Shown: positions 11,347-22,211, numbered from the stretch's first letter. The stretch is 64,000 bases of DNA from Sinotaia quadrata (GCA_028829895.1 CM054177.1:39243564-39307563), one strand, 5' to 3'. A program made the numbers and translations. The notes: generated from the sequence alone by a model not told the origin.

Positions 11347-13045
11347 TAGTATGTTACGCCATGGCTGTTAGTTAATGATTATTATTAATTAATTAATCAT
11401 TCATAACTAATTACAAGTGAGGAGAATCGTAATTTGGGTTATTAATAATTCTCCAGCAGATACCACTCATCTCTCTCACTTGACGGATATGCGGGAACTG
11501 TAAACGTTTTCTCTCTTCCACAACATTTACCATCACACACTATTCCGTAGAAGGAAAACTTCTTACTAAAGGAGAAGACAAATCCGTCTTTAATCTATAT
11601 TTAGCGATGCCCTCCACCAATTTTCTTCTCCATCATAAGATTATCAATATGTGTAAGAGGGTCAATAAATTTATTAAATTGATTATTTATTATACATATG
11701 ACAAATGCAATGAAACATATTATTTTACATCAATATTTCCATGAAACCATATCCACATAATTTTTGTACAACACTGCCTTATATTCTAAACTACAATTCA
11801 ACAATAGTTTCAATACAAACCACAGGATAGTTATCAGGGAACATAAATGGAGTTATTAGAGACAGTGATAATAGATTTTACATAACCTGAATTAAGAGCT
11901 GCCTCTTGCATGCTTTTACAGCAATGTCACAAGTCTATTGTTCACATCAAGACGTCGCTCTCCACACACAGCATTGTCACAAGTCTAGTGTTCACATCAA
12001 GACGTCGCTCTCCACACACAGCAATGTCACAAGTCTATTGCTCACATCAAGACGTCGCTCTCCACACACAGCAATGTCACAAGTCTATTGTTCACATCAA
12101 GACGTCGCTCTACACACATAAAAAATACTGATGCGCTGTTATTCTCTCGAAATCAACAAGGCGTCCTCTTTTGCTGTGTCAGTCCCTTCAAGATGAACAA
12201 CATTTGTAGCGATTTCTAGTAACTTCACTGTACCAGAAATTACCTGATGTAATCAGCATACTTTGCCACAATGCATCAAAGGAGTTAAATGTATTTCTTT
12301 ACACTGTTTCTTGCCCTTTACATGGTCAGTCGTATCAGTTTACAATCAGTGAATTAGGAGATTCAAATAACATGAGGAGAGAAAGGCTGCTTTACCATGA
12401 AAATATAATCACTGAGAAAACCTACGTTTCCATTTTATCGCTTTATAATTCCATTCTTTCTTATCGTCCAGTCTTAACTTACAATTTCCTGCAACGGTAT
12501 TTATTGTACGTGCACACAACATAATACATACATCATATCAAAACAATGTCAAGTGTGAGAACACTACATACGAACAGCTTAGTTCAAACATTTGTAGAAA
12601 TAATAGTCCACTAACATAATACACCTCTACTCTAAACACATGTATAACATATCAATAGCAAAAGTGCTTGATATATATTTCTATGTCCATTTTCTAAACC
12701 AGTTAGTTAATGGCCGCCTTTCAAGTCTGGACGTCTTTGCCACTCCAAATTCAAGTGAACAGGCAATATACTTTTCTACAGAAGGTAAACTTTTTTTCTC
12801 TGCCCATTGGCTGGTCTCGTTCACATAAATCTTAACCATTAGATAAATAAAATTACTCCACCAGTTGAACTAATATTCATTACATCTGCAATTTCTAGCA
12901 TATTCTCAATTTGGGGTGTTTCCTTCCAACTCTGACACTTACAAATATACCTTCATAGGTCGGTTTACTCTGACAAATTAACAATTTATACAACAATTAA
13001 ATTTAAAAGTAAGGAGAGGCAAATTTAATCCGCCACATTGTAGTA
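11347..13045 (-). mobile_element. Interspersed family 'R1', copy B (near full length, about 1.7 kb)
   Basis: Read on the minus strand, this copy aligns along its whole length with the plus-strand copy at 61328-62745 and, from its middle onward, with 49205-50535. Shared blocks in order are TTTGCCTCTCC near the 5' end, GAACGAGACCAGCCAATGG, GAATTTGGAGTGGC, TTTTGCTATTGATATGTTAT, AATAACTCCATTT, TTTAATAAATTTATTG and CACTTGTAATTAGTTATG at the 3' end. No frame is conserved between copies, so it is non-autonomous. The ends look like short imperfect inverted repeats (TAGTATGTTACGCC and TACTACAATGTGGCGG), with flanking TTTTCAAA (11339-11346) and TTTTTAAA (13048-13055). This hints at a DNA transposon with 8-bp target duplication, as in hAT elements; that class call is inference. 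Copy B carries an internal 50-bp tandem expansion at 11919-12118. Confidence 0.75.
11919..12118. repeat. 50-bp tandem expansion inside R1 copy B (4 copies)
   Basis: The unit includes GCAATGTCACAAGTCTATTG and ATCAAGACGTCGCTC. R1 copy C has a single equivalent (minus-strand reading AATAAACTTGTGACTTTGTT), so the array arose within the element. Confidence 0.9.
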
Positions 13046-13159
13046 CGTTTTTAAATCACAGAGGAATTGTCAAAGGCACCGCCCGCAGATCCTGTCGTGT
13101 TGTTATAATGACAGCTAAATCCAGCTTACAGAAATAAATAATTCAAATATTAAAATCCA

Positions 13160-13312
13160 CGTAAACCCACAATCTCCTCAACATAAGTCAGACCCACAAT
13201 CTCTTCACTATAAGTCAGACCCACAATCTCCTCACTATAAGTCAGACCCACAATCTCCTCACCATAAGTCAGACCCACAATCTCCTCACCATAAGTCAGA
13301 CCCACACATTCA
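13160..13312. repeat. 27-bp minisatellite (about 6 copies)
   Basis: Copies of CCACAATCTCCTCACTATAA plus GTCAGAC. Confidence 0.9.
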
Positions 13313-13339
13313 AGCATAAAATCAGACGCACAAGCCCAA

Positions 13340-13570
13340 ACATTACATTGTCATGAAAAGCTAGCAGAAAGGTTGTCAGAAACAATTATTCGCAGTCAAG
13401 TCCACACATTACGTTCTCATTAAACTAGCAGAAAGGTTGTCAGAAACAATTATTTGCAGTCAAGTCCACACATTACGTTCTCGTTAAACTAGCAGAAAGG
13501 TTGTCAGAAACAATTATTTGCAGTCAAGTCCACACATTACGTTCTCATTAAGACTAGCAGAAAGTAAGTC
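13340..13570. repeat. 64-bp tandem repeat (about 3.5 copies)
   Basis: Units contain GCAGTCAAGTCCACACATTA and AGCAGAAAGGTTGTCAGAAA. Confidence 0.9.
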
Positions 13571-13689
13571 AGAACCAATACTTTCTTAAACAATGGATAT
13601 AACGAGAGCGATTTGACAAATCTCTTTATTTAACTATGAGAGAGGGGAAATATTAAAAAAACTGCAGTTTTAAGATTCAAGGAATATAT

Positions 13690-13940
13690 TCTAAAAGTAT
13701 ATTCAAGGGTTAGATTATAAGGATATATTTTAGGGATATATTCTAGAGATATATTTTATGGATATATTCTAGAGATATATTTTAGGGATATATTCTAGAG
13801 ATATATTTTAGGGATATAATCTAGAGATATATTTTAGGGATATATTATAGAGATATATTTAGGGATATATTCTAGAGATATATTTTAGGGATATTTTCTA
13901 GAGATATATTTTAGGGATATTTTCTAGGTATATATATTTG
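13690..13940. repeat. 26-bp GATATA-type minisatellite
   Basis: About nine copies of GGGATATATTCTAGAGATAT plus ATTTTA. Confidence 0.92.
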
Positions 13941-14329
13941 CATTGTTTAAAAATCGTTTTACTCACTATTTTTAACGATTTCTTACTCAGTCTAATAACA
14001 TTTATTCAAATTGCTTTTTAAAATAAAATTTCACATGTCCAAATAAAACATCTCGCATCTTAAAGTAAAACACGCCAGAATAAGAGAATAAGGTTAATTT
14101 CATATTGATAAACAAAATTCTTTGTATAGTTAAGAAACAAGTAAAACTAAATATTATTATTAATATAAAATCACAATTTACAATATAAAATTGGATTTTT
14201 AAAATAAACAAATCAGAGTAAATTGCAATATTAAGGTAAAAATACACGTTAGAACAATCACTAAAAGCACAAAAAAAATTGTCTTTATGTCATCACTCTT
14301 GGTCGCAAAGAAAAAATATTTAATTTCAG
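13941..14329. other. AT-rich sequence preceding the candidate exon
   Basis: No repeat or credible ORF. The minus-strand 81-codon ORF at 14002-14247 is an AT-rich chance frame. Confidence 0.4.
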
Positions 14330-14536
14330 GTATACGGTAGTATCAGAGAAAATGAGATTTCAACTGCAAGAATATATTTCATTTCAATCACGCCCTGGTT
14401 GCCAAGAAAAAATTTGAAGCGCACCCTCTCCAGTATTGTGGACAAAATGTTGGCAACTGAGAGCCGTTTAGAAGATTTACCGTCGATTATCATCGACTAC
14501 TGGCATCCTGAAGTGCCAGACAAATCCAAAGACAAA
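14330..14536 (+). CDS. Candidate internal exon, phase 0-0, unknown protein
   Basis: A TTTAATTTCAG acceptor at 14329 opens a frame that stays open for 69 codons to a perfect donor, AAA|GTAAGT, at 14536/14537. The exon length is a multiple of three. The peptide runs from VYGSIRENEISTARIYF through PWLPRKNLKRTLSSIVDKML to IIIDYWHPEVPDKSKDK. Base composition inside is clearly less AT-rich than the flanks, as expected for coding DNA. No domain was recognised. Alternatives are a fragment of a retroelement gag-like ORF or chance. The intron on the left holds a 26-bp GATATA-type array, and a (CTAT)n tract lies 370 bp to the right. Confidence 0.35.
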
Positions 14537-14901
14537 GTAAGTTCCATCTCAGGGGCAGCTCCGGCACCAAGGGCTTGCCAGGGCGCGGCATGAGCACTAA
14601 TGTAGAATGGACAGATTTGAGGAATTGGATTGCTTATAAATGCGTTTACTGAAATGATGTCTAATGAAATCACCACTAGCGAGACATTTTCTGATTATTT
14701 TCAATATCTATTCCTTCACCATTTCTTCGCCCCAAAGAAAGATATCACCTTCAGTGAGATATTACTTTTGCAAAATTTGGTAATTTATAATTGAATGACC
14801 GTATGGTTGAGAAATATTAAGAAACATTGTCCATTAGCTCTCTTCTTTATATATTTATGGAAACAGCTAATAGACAAATCCATCCATCCATCCTTTGATC
14901 G

Positions 14902-15019
<118 letters not shown>

Positions 15020-16190
15020 TATTCATTTCATGAATCTATTTAAATGTCTGTAGATAGCGAAAAATACTGTTACTGCTACATATACTATGACCTAATTATC
15101 TAAATGTTTGTGTCAATCTGACCTACTTGTCCAACTGCACGTGACCACTTGTCTCATGTACCTAATGATGTGTGCATATGGTTATATGCGGCGCAAGCGT
15201 GGGTGGAGCGCCATGCGGTAAACCAAATCATGCAGTAATTATGACTGAGCTAACTGCAGAGAGAACTAGGAAATGTATACACAGAACAGACGCAAATGAG
15301 CTCTTCGTCTGATCGACAGCCATCCCGTGGCCTTTGAAGAGCCCATCAAGAGAAACAAACTGGGTCTTCAACAGAACTAATCAAAGGGCATCGTAAAGAA
15401 CGTATAGCGAATATAAGATTCAGATGCAGGACACACGAAAAACTAATTGTAGTATCAACTTAAACATAAACAGACACACAAGCACACATGCACTCTCTTA
15501 CGCACAGGCGCACACTCCTGCGAACAGACGGAGCACTTAGACTCTGCCCAGAGAACAACAGTGATAAACGCTAAAGGGCGAATGCGCCAATTGTCTGCAA
15601 CTCTCTCTCTCTGTCTGTGCTCGAAGAGACAACACTAAAGAGGCTTGTGCAGAAAGTAATTCTTAATTTAGTGAGCATTCTTAGGATAATGGGAAATCCC
15701 TTCATTGTCATCAAGAACTTCATCTCAAGCAGATGCACTTATCTCTAGAAGTAAAATGCCGGGGGACTCCAAGATCGCAACTCAAAGAGAATCCATTTGC
15801 AAATTCATTTCTTCAGACATAATCAGCACGCAAAATGGCGTCTGACAAACTCCGACACTAATGTGATTTATGGCCAGTGCATACCCTGATGAAGAAAAAA
15901 GGTTGCAGTGATATCCTGCCACACCAGTACAATGTCCTATCACTTGAAGACAAGTGCTATAGCATATGGAAAGCGTTGTCGGACATTTATTTAACCACGC
16001 CTCTGCCTTTAAGTGCACAAGACAGAAATTATAGAGTATTGAAGATTTAAAGAGATAACTCATGTAATACATACACTTGCAAATAAAACAAATTATGAGT
16101 ATGCTAGACAAAATCTAAGTATACATGTACAGAAAATAACTTATGGGAATTAAAAGTATAAATCCGACATACACTTTATAAGTCTGCAAT
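15020..16190. other. Unique, slightly GC-richer sequence, no gene recognised
   Basis: About 1.2 kb without tandem arrays, apart from a short CT-rich tract near 15601. A 109-codon minus-strand ORF (15782-16111) was inspected; it has no recognisable motif or splice context, so it is left uncalled. Confidence 0.45.
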
Positions 16191-16199
16191 TACAGGATG

Positions 16200-16372
16200 T
16201 TGTCTCAATACTCTGAAGAGTTAGAAAAAGAAAAAGAAATATAGAGGATGACATAATTGTAAAATGACACAGAAAATGAAGGACAGTGCCACAGTGAAGT
16301 GGGGAAGTGCTACGGGTAAAATGAAGGAACAATGCCATAGCAAAATGAATGGACAGTGACACAGTGAAGTGA
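16200..16372. repeat. 24-bp-type minisatellite, left part
   Basis: Degenerate copies of GGACAGTGACACAGTGAAGT. This is the same family as the array on the other side of the gypsy fragment. Confidence 0.75.
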
Positions 16373-16379
16373 TTGAGAC

Positions 16380-16752
16380 ACCCATCTCCAAGGCAAATGT
16401 TAAATCATTTGGGGGTTGGTTGGTTATTAGAGAAAATTCATCCCAAGTTAAATGCCATCACCAAACCACTCATTGATTTGATGAAGAAAGGTAAACCTGA
16501 GATAGTGATTTGGAACGAGGAGTTTGAAGTCAGCTTTGCCTGTTTGAAAGACTGCCTGCCTCAAGTTCCTGTCTTCCATTTGCCTGATCTTAATGAAGAA
16601 TTCATACTCAGAACAGATGCTAGTAATGCAAGGCTTGGTGCTGTACTGATGCAGAAACATGGTGATATTCTGTATCCAGTAAACTACTCCGGACATGTCG
16701 CTCAACAGAATTATTTGACTTCAGAGAAAGAATGTCTCAGAATTGTCTGGGT
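16380..16752 (+). mobile_element. Ty3/gypsy-like retroelement fragment (RT thumb and start of RNase H)
   Basis: About 125 codons of a Pol polyprotein survive. The part from IHPKLNAITKPLIDLMKKGK through WNEEFEVSFACLKDCL and PVFHLPDLNEEFILRTDASN to QNYLTSEKECLRIVWVVQ matches the order seen in Ty3/gypsy elements: end of the reverse transcriptase, then the RNase H opening with the first catalytic Asp in RTDAS and the Glu of EKECL. Upstream, VKSFGGWL and then the main frame show that one or two small indels broke the usual VKSF-LGL-YYRKFI region. No protease, integrase or LTR is attached. The fragment is flanked on both sides by the same 24-bp minisatellite, so it was inserted into, or engulfed by, that array. 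It is non-functional. Confidence 0.85.
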
Positions 16753-16754
16753 TG

Positions 16755-17040
16755 TCCAGACACAGGGAAAGGAAGGGACAGTGACAGAAGGAAATGAAAG
16801 GACAGTGAGTGACACATGGAAATGAAGGGACCACTGACACAGTGAAACGAAGGGACAGTGACACATGAAAATGAAGGTACAGTGACACATGATAATGAAG
16901 GGACAGTGACACAGGGAAATGAAGGTACAGTGACACAGAGAAATGAAGGTACAGTGACACAGGGAAATGAAGGTACAGTGACACAAGGAAAGGAAGAAAC
17001 AGTGACACAGAGAAATGAAAGCAAAATGACATTGATGTAC
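16755..17040. repeat. 24-bp minisatellite, right part (about 12 copies)
   Basis: Copies of AGGTACAGTGACACAGGGAA plus ATGA. A unit length divisible by three leaves ORFs open on both strands. Confidence 0.92.
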
Positions 17041-17568
17041 AAAAGAAAAGGTATACGAGGTATAGACAAAAAAAGGGAAATATTACTTTGAATGAAAGGC
17101 GAGTAACTAAGCGAGATGAAAGCAAATGTAATTAAATTTTACCTAATGAGATGAAGGGAAATGATACAGCGTGATAAGGAGATTTGTAATTACGTTATTA
17201 GATGAAGGGAGATTGATACAACAGATGAAGAAAGAGAGAAGCAGAAATTGTATCTCTTTGAATGGCATGTGAAGATATTCTAATGAAATGAATTCTGTCT
17301 TATTTGCAATGTCATTATAAGAGTTAGGTTAAATGAACACAATTGAAAACCCTTCATTTGCGAATTTAATGTCCATGCCAATTATTCAAAAAGAAAGACA
17401 CTTGTTTGCGATTTCCTCAAATCTTGTAAAAATATTCAGCACTAAAAGTAATTATACTTGCCAGTTAATATCAACATAACTTATATGATAATACAAATAT
17501 CAATGCCTTAAAATCTCATACATATTTACGTATGCACACTCACACAATCAAGTACATAATATTAATAA
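17041..17568. other. Unique sequence, nothing recognised
   Basis: GATGAAGGGA(A/G)AT words near 17145-17215 look like decayed continuation of the 24-bp array. Otherwise featureless. Confidence 0.45.
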
Positions 17569-17702
17569 AATGTATCTATCTATCTATTTGTCTATCTCAC
17601 TATCGCTCTATCTCTCTCTCTGTCTGTCTGTCTGTCTGTCTATCTGTCTGTCAGTCTATCTATCTAGCCAACACACATGCACACACACACACACACACAC
17701 GC
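17568..17702. repeat. Compound (CTAT)/(CT)/(TCTG)/(CA) microsatellite
   Basis: Successive CTAT, CT, GTCT and CA runs. The ORFs with YLSI and HTHT repeats are artefacts. Confidence 0.95.
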
Positions 17703-18145
17703 AGACATACGCACACATACATAATACTAACTTTCTATTTACTGAAGTATCTAAACCTAAATATGCAATAATATTGACTTATAATTAGTATTAAATAAGA
17801 TATTTCCAGTGTCGCTTGCCATTAAGGCAATTTCAAGATTAAGACTATTTTACACAGATACGACTGCAATGAGCATATTTAGCGCCTGTTTTATGCATAG
17901 TTCGCTTTTTTGCTAACTGAAATACAATGGAATGTGTGGTATTGATGGAATTTGCGTTGTAGAAATCCATTTTTCCTGTTTCATCCGATACTATAACTCT
18001 GTCTTAAAACAGCTCGTAAAGTCTGGTAAAGCATTGATTAAAACTTCAAATCCTGGGACTTGGAAAGAAATATTTTGTGTGTAGATTTTGCTGCTCTCTG
18101 AATGCGAAAGGTTGTTTCTTATACTTGGGAAAAAGTTACTTGTGA
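17703..18145. other. Unique sequence, nothing recognised
   Basis: The minus-strand ORF at 17991-18200 runs into the 58-bp array. It shows no motif. Confidence 0.4.
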
Positions 18146-18154
18146 AATTCACAC

Positions 18155-18570
18155 GCCAGTGTCTAAGTGCATAGCACACTGCTCCAACACGCCAGTACAA
18201 ATCAAACCAAGTAATGATGCTAGTGTCTAAGCAGATAGCACACTGTACAATATGCTAGTACAAACCAAGTAATGATGCTAGTGTCTAAGCAGATAGCACA
18301 CTGTACAATATGCAAGTACAAACCAAGCAGTAATGCTAGTGTCTAAGCAGATAGCACACTGTACAATATGCTAGTACAAACCAAGCAATAATGCTAGTGT
18401 CTAAGCAGATAGCACACTGTAAAATATGCTAGTACAAACCAAGCAATAATGCTAGTGTCTAAGCAGATAGCACACTGTACAATATGCTAGTACAAACCAA
18501 GCAATAATGCTAGTGTCTAAGCAGATAGCACACTGTACATTATGCTAGTACAAACCAAGCAATAATGCTG
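18155..18570. repeat. 58-bp minisatellite (about 7 copies)
   Basis: Units contain AATGCTAGTGTCTAAGCAGA and TGCTAGTACAAACCAAGC. Confidence 0.93.
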
Positions 18571-18720
18571 TATATATTGTATCTATTACAACTTAACTTA
18601 TTGCATACATTGTCTCTCTATTACAACTTACGTATGCTATTAAATATATTGTGTCTGGTCGTATCATATTACATATACTGTGTCTTTATTATAGTTTATC
18701 ATATCCTGTTATTTTCTTCA
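18571..18720. repeat. Degenerate 35-40-bp repeat
   Basis: Related words TATATTGTATCTATTACAAC, ATTGTCTCTCTATTACAACT and ATACTGTGTCTTTATTAT. Confidence 0.5.
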
Positions 18721-19300
18721 ACAGTTTCCATTTTGTCGTGTTATATCACTCCTTCCATTTCTCGTGTTTACTTGCTAAGGTTCATTTAGTTTCTAATATT
18801 GTTAGCAACAATGAACCTAAGGTCATCATCATCTCAAAATATTAATATCATCATCAAAATGGAGAATGTAGTTTATGGAGAATATTGAACGGATTATGAC
18901 ATTTAAACTGAAGTCTGGCCCACGTAATGCAAATGGTGTATCTATGGGATAATAAAACAGCAAGAATCGCTTTTGTAAAGAAAGAATTAATTTAAAGACT
19001 CATGCCCTTAAAAGCTTATGGACATATATCAAGAACAGTGCCTTAAAAATAGCAGACTTCCAGATTGGCAATCTTATAGATAATACACGAATCAATTCAA
19101 ACTCTTACAAGTTACGGAGGAATGCACTTATAACCTCATACACTAAAAGATTAAGACGTACCTAAGAAAATACTCTGTAAGACTCATATACTTTAAGATA
19201 TAACACACATCTAAGGAAGAATGCACTTAAAGACTCAGTATAGAGACTAGTGTGTTAGAATCATCAGAAACGCCGCGTGTCAGTAGATCAATGTAAAGAA
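18721..19300. other. Unique AT-rich sequence, nothing recognised
   Basis: AAGACTCA and ACTCATA words recur loosely between 18990 and 19230, perhaps an old decayed array. Confidence 0.4.
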
Positions 19301-19775
19301 AGTCCGTGTTTCAGTGGAGTAAAGTATATACAGATTTTGTGTCAGTGGAGTAAAGACAGACCTTGTGTCAGAGGAGTAATACAAAGAATGACCTTGTGTC
19401 CTTGGAGTAATGTAAAAACAGACCTTTTGTCAGTGGAGTAATGCAAAGACAGAATGGTCAATGGAGAAATGCAAAGACAGACCTTTTGTCAGTGGAGTAA
19501 TGCAAAGACAGACTGGTCAGAGGAGTAATGCAAAGACAGACCTTTTGTCAGTGGAGTAATGCAAAGATAGACTGGTCAGAGGAGTAATGCAAAGACAGAC
19601 ATTTTGTCAGTGGAGTAATGCAAAGACAGACATTTTGTCAGTGGAGTAATGCAAAGACAGACATTTTTGTCAGTGGAGTAATGCAAAGATAGACTGGTCA
19701 GAGGAGTAATGCAAAGACAGACATTTTGTCAGTAGAGTAATGCAAAGACAGAACCTTGTGTCCTTGGAGTAATGT
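19300..19775. repeat. 27-31-bp minisatellite with two alternating unit types
   Basis: About 16 copies around CAGTGGAGTAATGCAAAGAC, alternating with a shorter GGTCAGAGGAGTAATGCAAA form, giving a higher-order pattern. One isolated monomer recurs at 22619-22652. Confidence 0.9.
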
Positions 19776-19824
19776 TAAAAAAAATCTCCACGTTCTGACA
19801 AATATTTTCACCCCTTCTTCTACT

Positions 19825-20155
19825 TGTCACTTATTGATATGTACATATCGCGTTAATTTTTAATATGCTAAAATATAGTGCACTTCATCCTCCATAGCGC
19901 ATTAATTTTTAATATGCTAAAAAAAAGTGCACTTTTATCCTTCTATTTGTCACTTATTGATATGTACATAGCGCATTAATTTTTAATATGCTAAAAAAAG
20001 TGCACTTTTATCCTTCTATTTGTCACTTATTGATATGTACATAGCGCATTAATTTTTAATATGCTAAAAAAAGTGCACTTTTATCTTCTATTTGTCACTT
20101 ATTGATATGTACATAGCGCATTAATTTTTAATGCGCTATGCGCTAAAATATAGTG
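19825..20155. repeat. 73-bp minisatellite (about 4.5 copies)
   Basis: Units contain CACTTATTGATATGTACATA, GCGCATTAATTTTTAATATG and AAAAAAGTGCAC. Each unit includes an imperfect palindrome that is perfect in the last copy (20114-20138). Confidence 0.92.
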
Positions 20156-20259
20156 CACGTTTATCCTTCTTGGAACATTTATGTAGTGAAGTGAAGGAGA
20201 CATGGCGCTCAGCACGCTAGGTTTTAACATATAATTAAAAAATGGAGGTATGTTTCCTA

Positions 20260-20430
20260 AACTGTAACTAAAAGATTCCCTCGGGTAACATATAGTGTAA
20301 CTAAAAGATTCTCTGGGGTAACACATAGTGTAACTAAAAGCTTCTCTGGGGTAACACATAGTGTAACTAAAAGATTCTCTGGGGTAACATATAGTGTAAC
20401 TAAAATATTCTCTGGGGTAACATAGTGGGG
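20260..20430. repeat. 33-bp minisatellite (about 5 copies)
   Basis: Units contain GTGTAACTAAAAGATTCTCT and GGGGTAACA. The 33-bp length gives overlapping minus-strand ORFs. Confidence 0.92.
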
Positions 20431-20504
20431 AAATGCAAGTATTTTTCCTACAATCTGGCTTTTACAAAGTCTACTGGAGTATTCAGGCATGCCCACTAGG
20501 CATT

Positions 20505-20660
20505 GTTACCTTTACCCGCATTAATTTTGACCAGTGGGTGATACTGACCGACTGTAGTTAGAGAACCGAGCAAAAGTTACGTCACAACCGGCCAATGGCC
20601 GAAACCTGGCTAACTGTAACTGACAAATAGAAGTATAGGGGACAGACCGGGCTTGCGGAA
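20505..20660. promoter_or_regulatory. GC-richer promoter-like island
   Basis: A single-copy island between two minisatellites contains TTACGTCAC (CRE-like), a CCAAT box in GGCCAATGGCC and several CpG sites. It could be a promoter or part of an LTR; no TATA box or ORF start is evident downstream because a 91-bp tandem array follows immediately. Confidence 0.2.
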
Positions 20661-20663
20661 AAT

Positions 20664-20938
20664 ATTTCTTTTTCTCATCACTGTTCGAGAATTATCTAGC
20701 AGAGAAAGACGTGTCTCTAACAGTCTCGTGATAATGATGTATTGTGAGTAAAATAGTTCTTGTTCTCATCACTGTTCGAGAATTGTCTAGCAGAGAAAGA
20801 CGTGTCTCTAACAGTCTCGTGATAATGATGTATTGTGAGTAAAATAGTTCTTGTTCTCATCACTGTTCGAGAATTATCTAGCAGAGAAAGACGTGTCTCT
20901 AACAGTCTCGTGATAATGATGTACTGTGAGTAAAATAC
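20664..20938. repeat. 91-bp tandem repeat (3 near-identical copies)
   Basis: Units contain TTCTCATCACTGTTCGAGAA, GCAGAGAAAGACGTGTCTCT and AACAGTCTCGTGATAATGAT. Confidence 0.95.
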
Positions 20939-21144
20939 ATTTATGCATTTTTAGTTGTAATCTTTCATGCTTTTTTCATCTAATAGTAATTACCAGCGTG
21001 AAATAAGCCTAGGCTGGAAGTGCTCCCATAAATTAAATAAGTCGTACTAGTGTATTTTATTCATGTTTAATTATGTATGAAGTTTTATAATTCTGTGATA
21101 CCATCTTATGTTTTATTTTAATTCAGTAGAAATGTAGAATTCAA

Positions 21145-21615
21145 TGAAATGTATTTGTGCAACTATGTGTATTTAGCCAGTATTTGTGAAACTATATGTA
21201 TTTAGCCAGTATTTGTGAAACTATATGTATTTAGCCAGTATTTGTGAAACTATATGTATTTAGCAAGTAATTGAACAACTGTATATATTTAGCCATTATT
21301 TGTCCACTATATATATTTAGCCAGTATTTGTACTACTATATGTATTTAGTCAGTATTTGTGCAACTATATGTATTTAGCCAGTAATTGAACAACTGTATG
21401 TATTTAGCCATTATTTGTACCACTATATGTATTTAGCCAGTATTTGTGCAACTATATGTATTTAGCCAGTATTTGTGCAACTATATGTATTTAGCCAGTA
21501 TTTGTGCAACTATATGTACTTAGCCAATATTTGTGCAACTATATGTATTTAGCCAATATTTGTGCAACTATATGTATTTAGCCAATATTTGTACAACTAT
21601 ATGTATTTAGCTAGT
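21145..21615. repeat. 29-bp minisatellite (about 16 copies)
   Basis: Copies of TATTTGTGCAACTATATGTA plus TTTAGCCAG, with variants in the middle. Confidence 0.93.
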
Positions 21616-21747
21616 ATTTTGGAACTTTGTAGAAAGTCTAAGCAACTGACTGGGATCTCCATAGAGTCAAATCTGATGTGTTGTTAAAGGGAGAGAAAGA
21701 TAATTTAAATTCAGCCACGACGCTTATGCACGACACTGTTTTTTCAG

Positions 21748-21900
21748 GAAGTTGGCAGTGCTTCCTTGTTTCCTCGCTTTTGTTTCTTGTTCTATGCTTG
21801 ATTCCACCGCAAGCGCGCTACAACTGACCTTGAGTCACAAGCGAGCCCGGGAAAGTGCAACATTCTGTCTCTGACGTCATCTGTCTCCATCCTACCTCAG
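21748..21900 (+). other. Exon-like GC-richer segment with CRE palindrome (non-coding exon or promoter)
   Basis: The segment lies between an acceptor-like CACTGTTTTTTCAG and a consensus donor CTCAG|GTGAGA. It is 153 bp and much richer in GC than its surroundings, with several CpG. All three forward frames contain a stop, so it cannot be an internal coding exon; a 5' untranslated exon or a promoter-proximal region would fit. TGACGTCA, the perfect cAMP-response-element palindrome, is at 21872-21879. It is the only clearly single-copy island between the 29-bp array to the left and the hAT fragment to the right. Confidence 0.3.
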
Positions 21901-22164
21901 GTGAGACGGCAGGAGAGACGAAGTGCCATGATTGAGTCAAGTCTTTCTTATGAGAAAAAACAAAAACAACTTATCTATCTGTCTCAGTTTCTCTCGTAAT
22001 GTTATGGTATACTTGTACATGTTACTTGACAGTTAAAACATTTCAGGAACACTCTATGAGGACTGAACGAATTCTAAGAGATTATAGTAAATGCCGAGCT
22101 GTAAAAATTATTCAGCTATAGACAATCAATAAGTGTATCTCTGAACTTGGAACTGTATTGATAT

Positions 22165-22166
<2 letters not shown>

Positions 22167-22208
<42 letters not shown>
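22167..22208. repeat. (GT)n microsatellite
   Basis: Pure dinucleotide run of about 42 bp. Confidence 0.98.

Positions 22209-22211
<3 letters not shown>

Noticed and set aside
15782..16111. 109-codon minus-strand ORF
   Set aside because: No recognisable domain, no start context and no splice signals. The length is attainable by chance here.
16711..17125. Overlapping minus-strand ORFs rich in SLCHCTFI and VSLYLHF
   Set aside because: These are reverse-strand translations of the 24-bp minisatellite beside the gypsy fragment.
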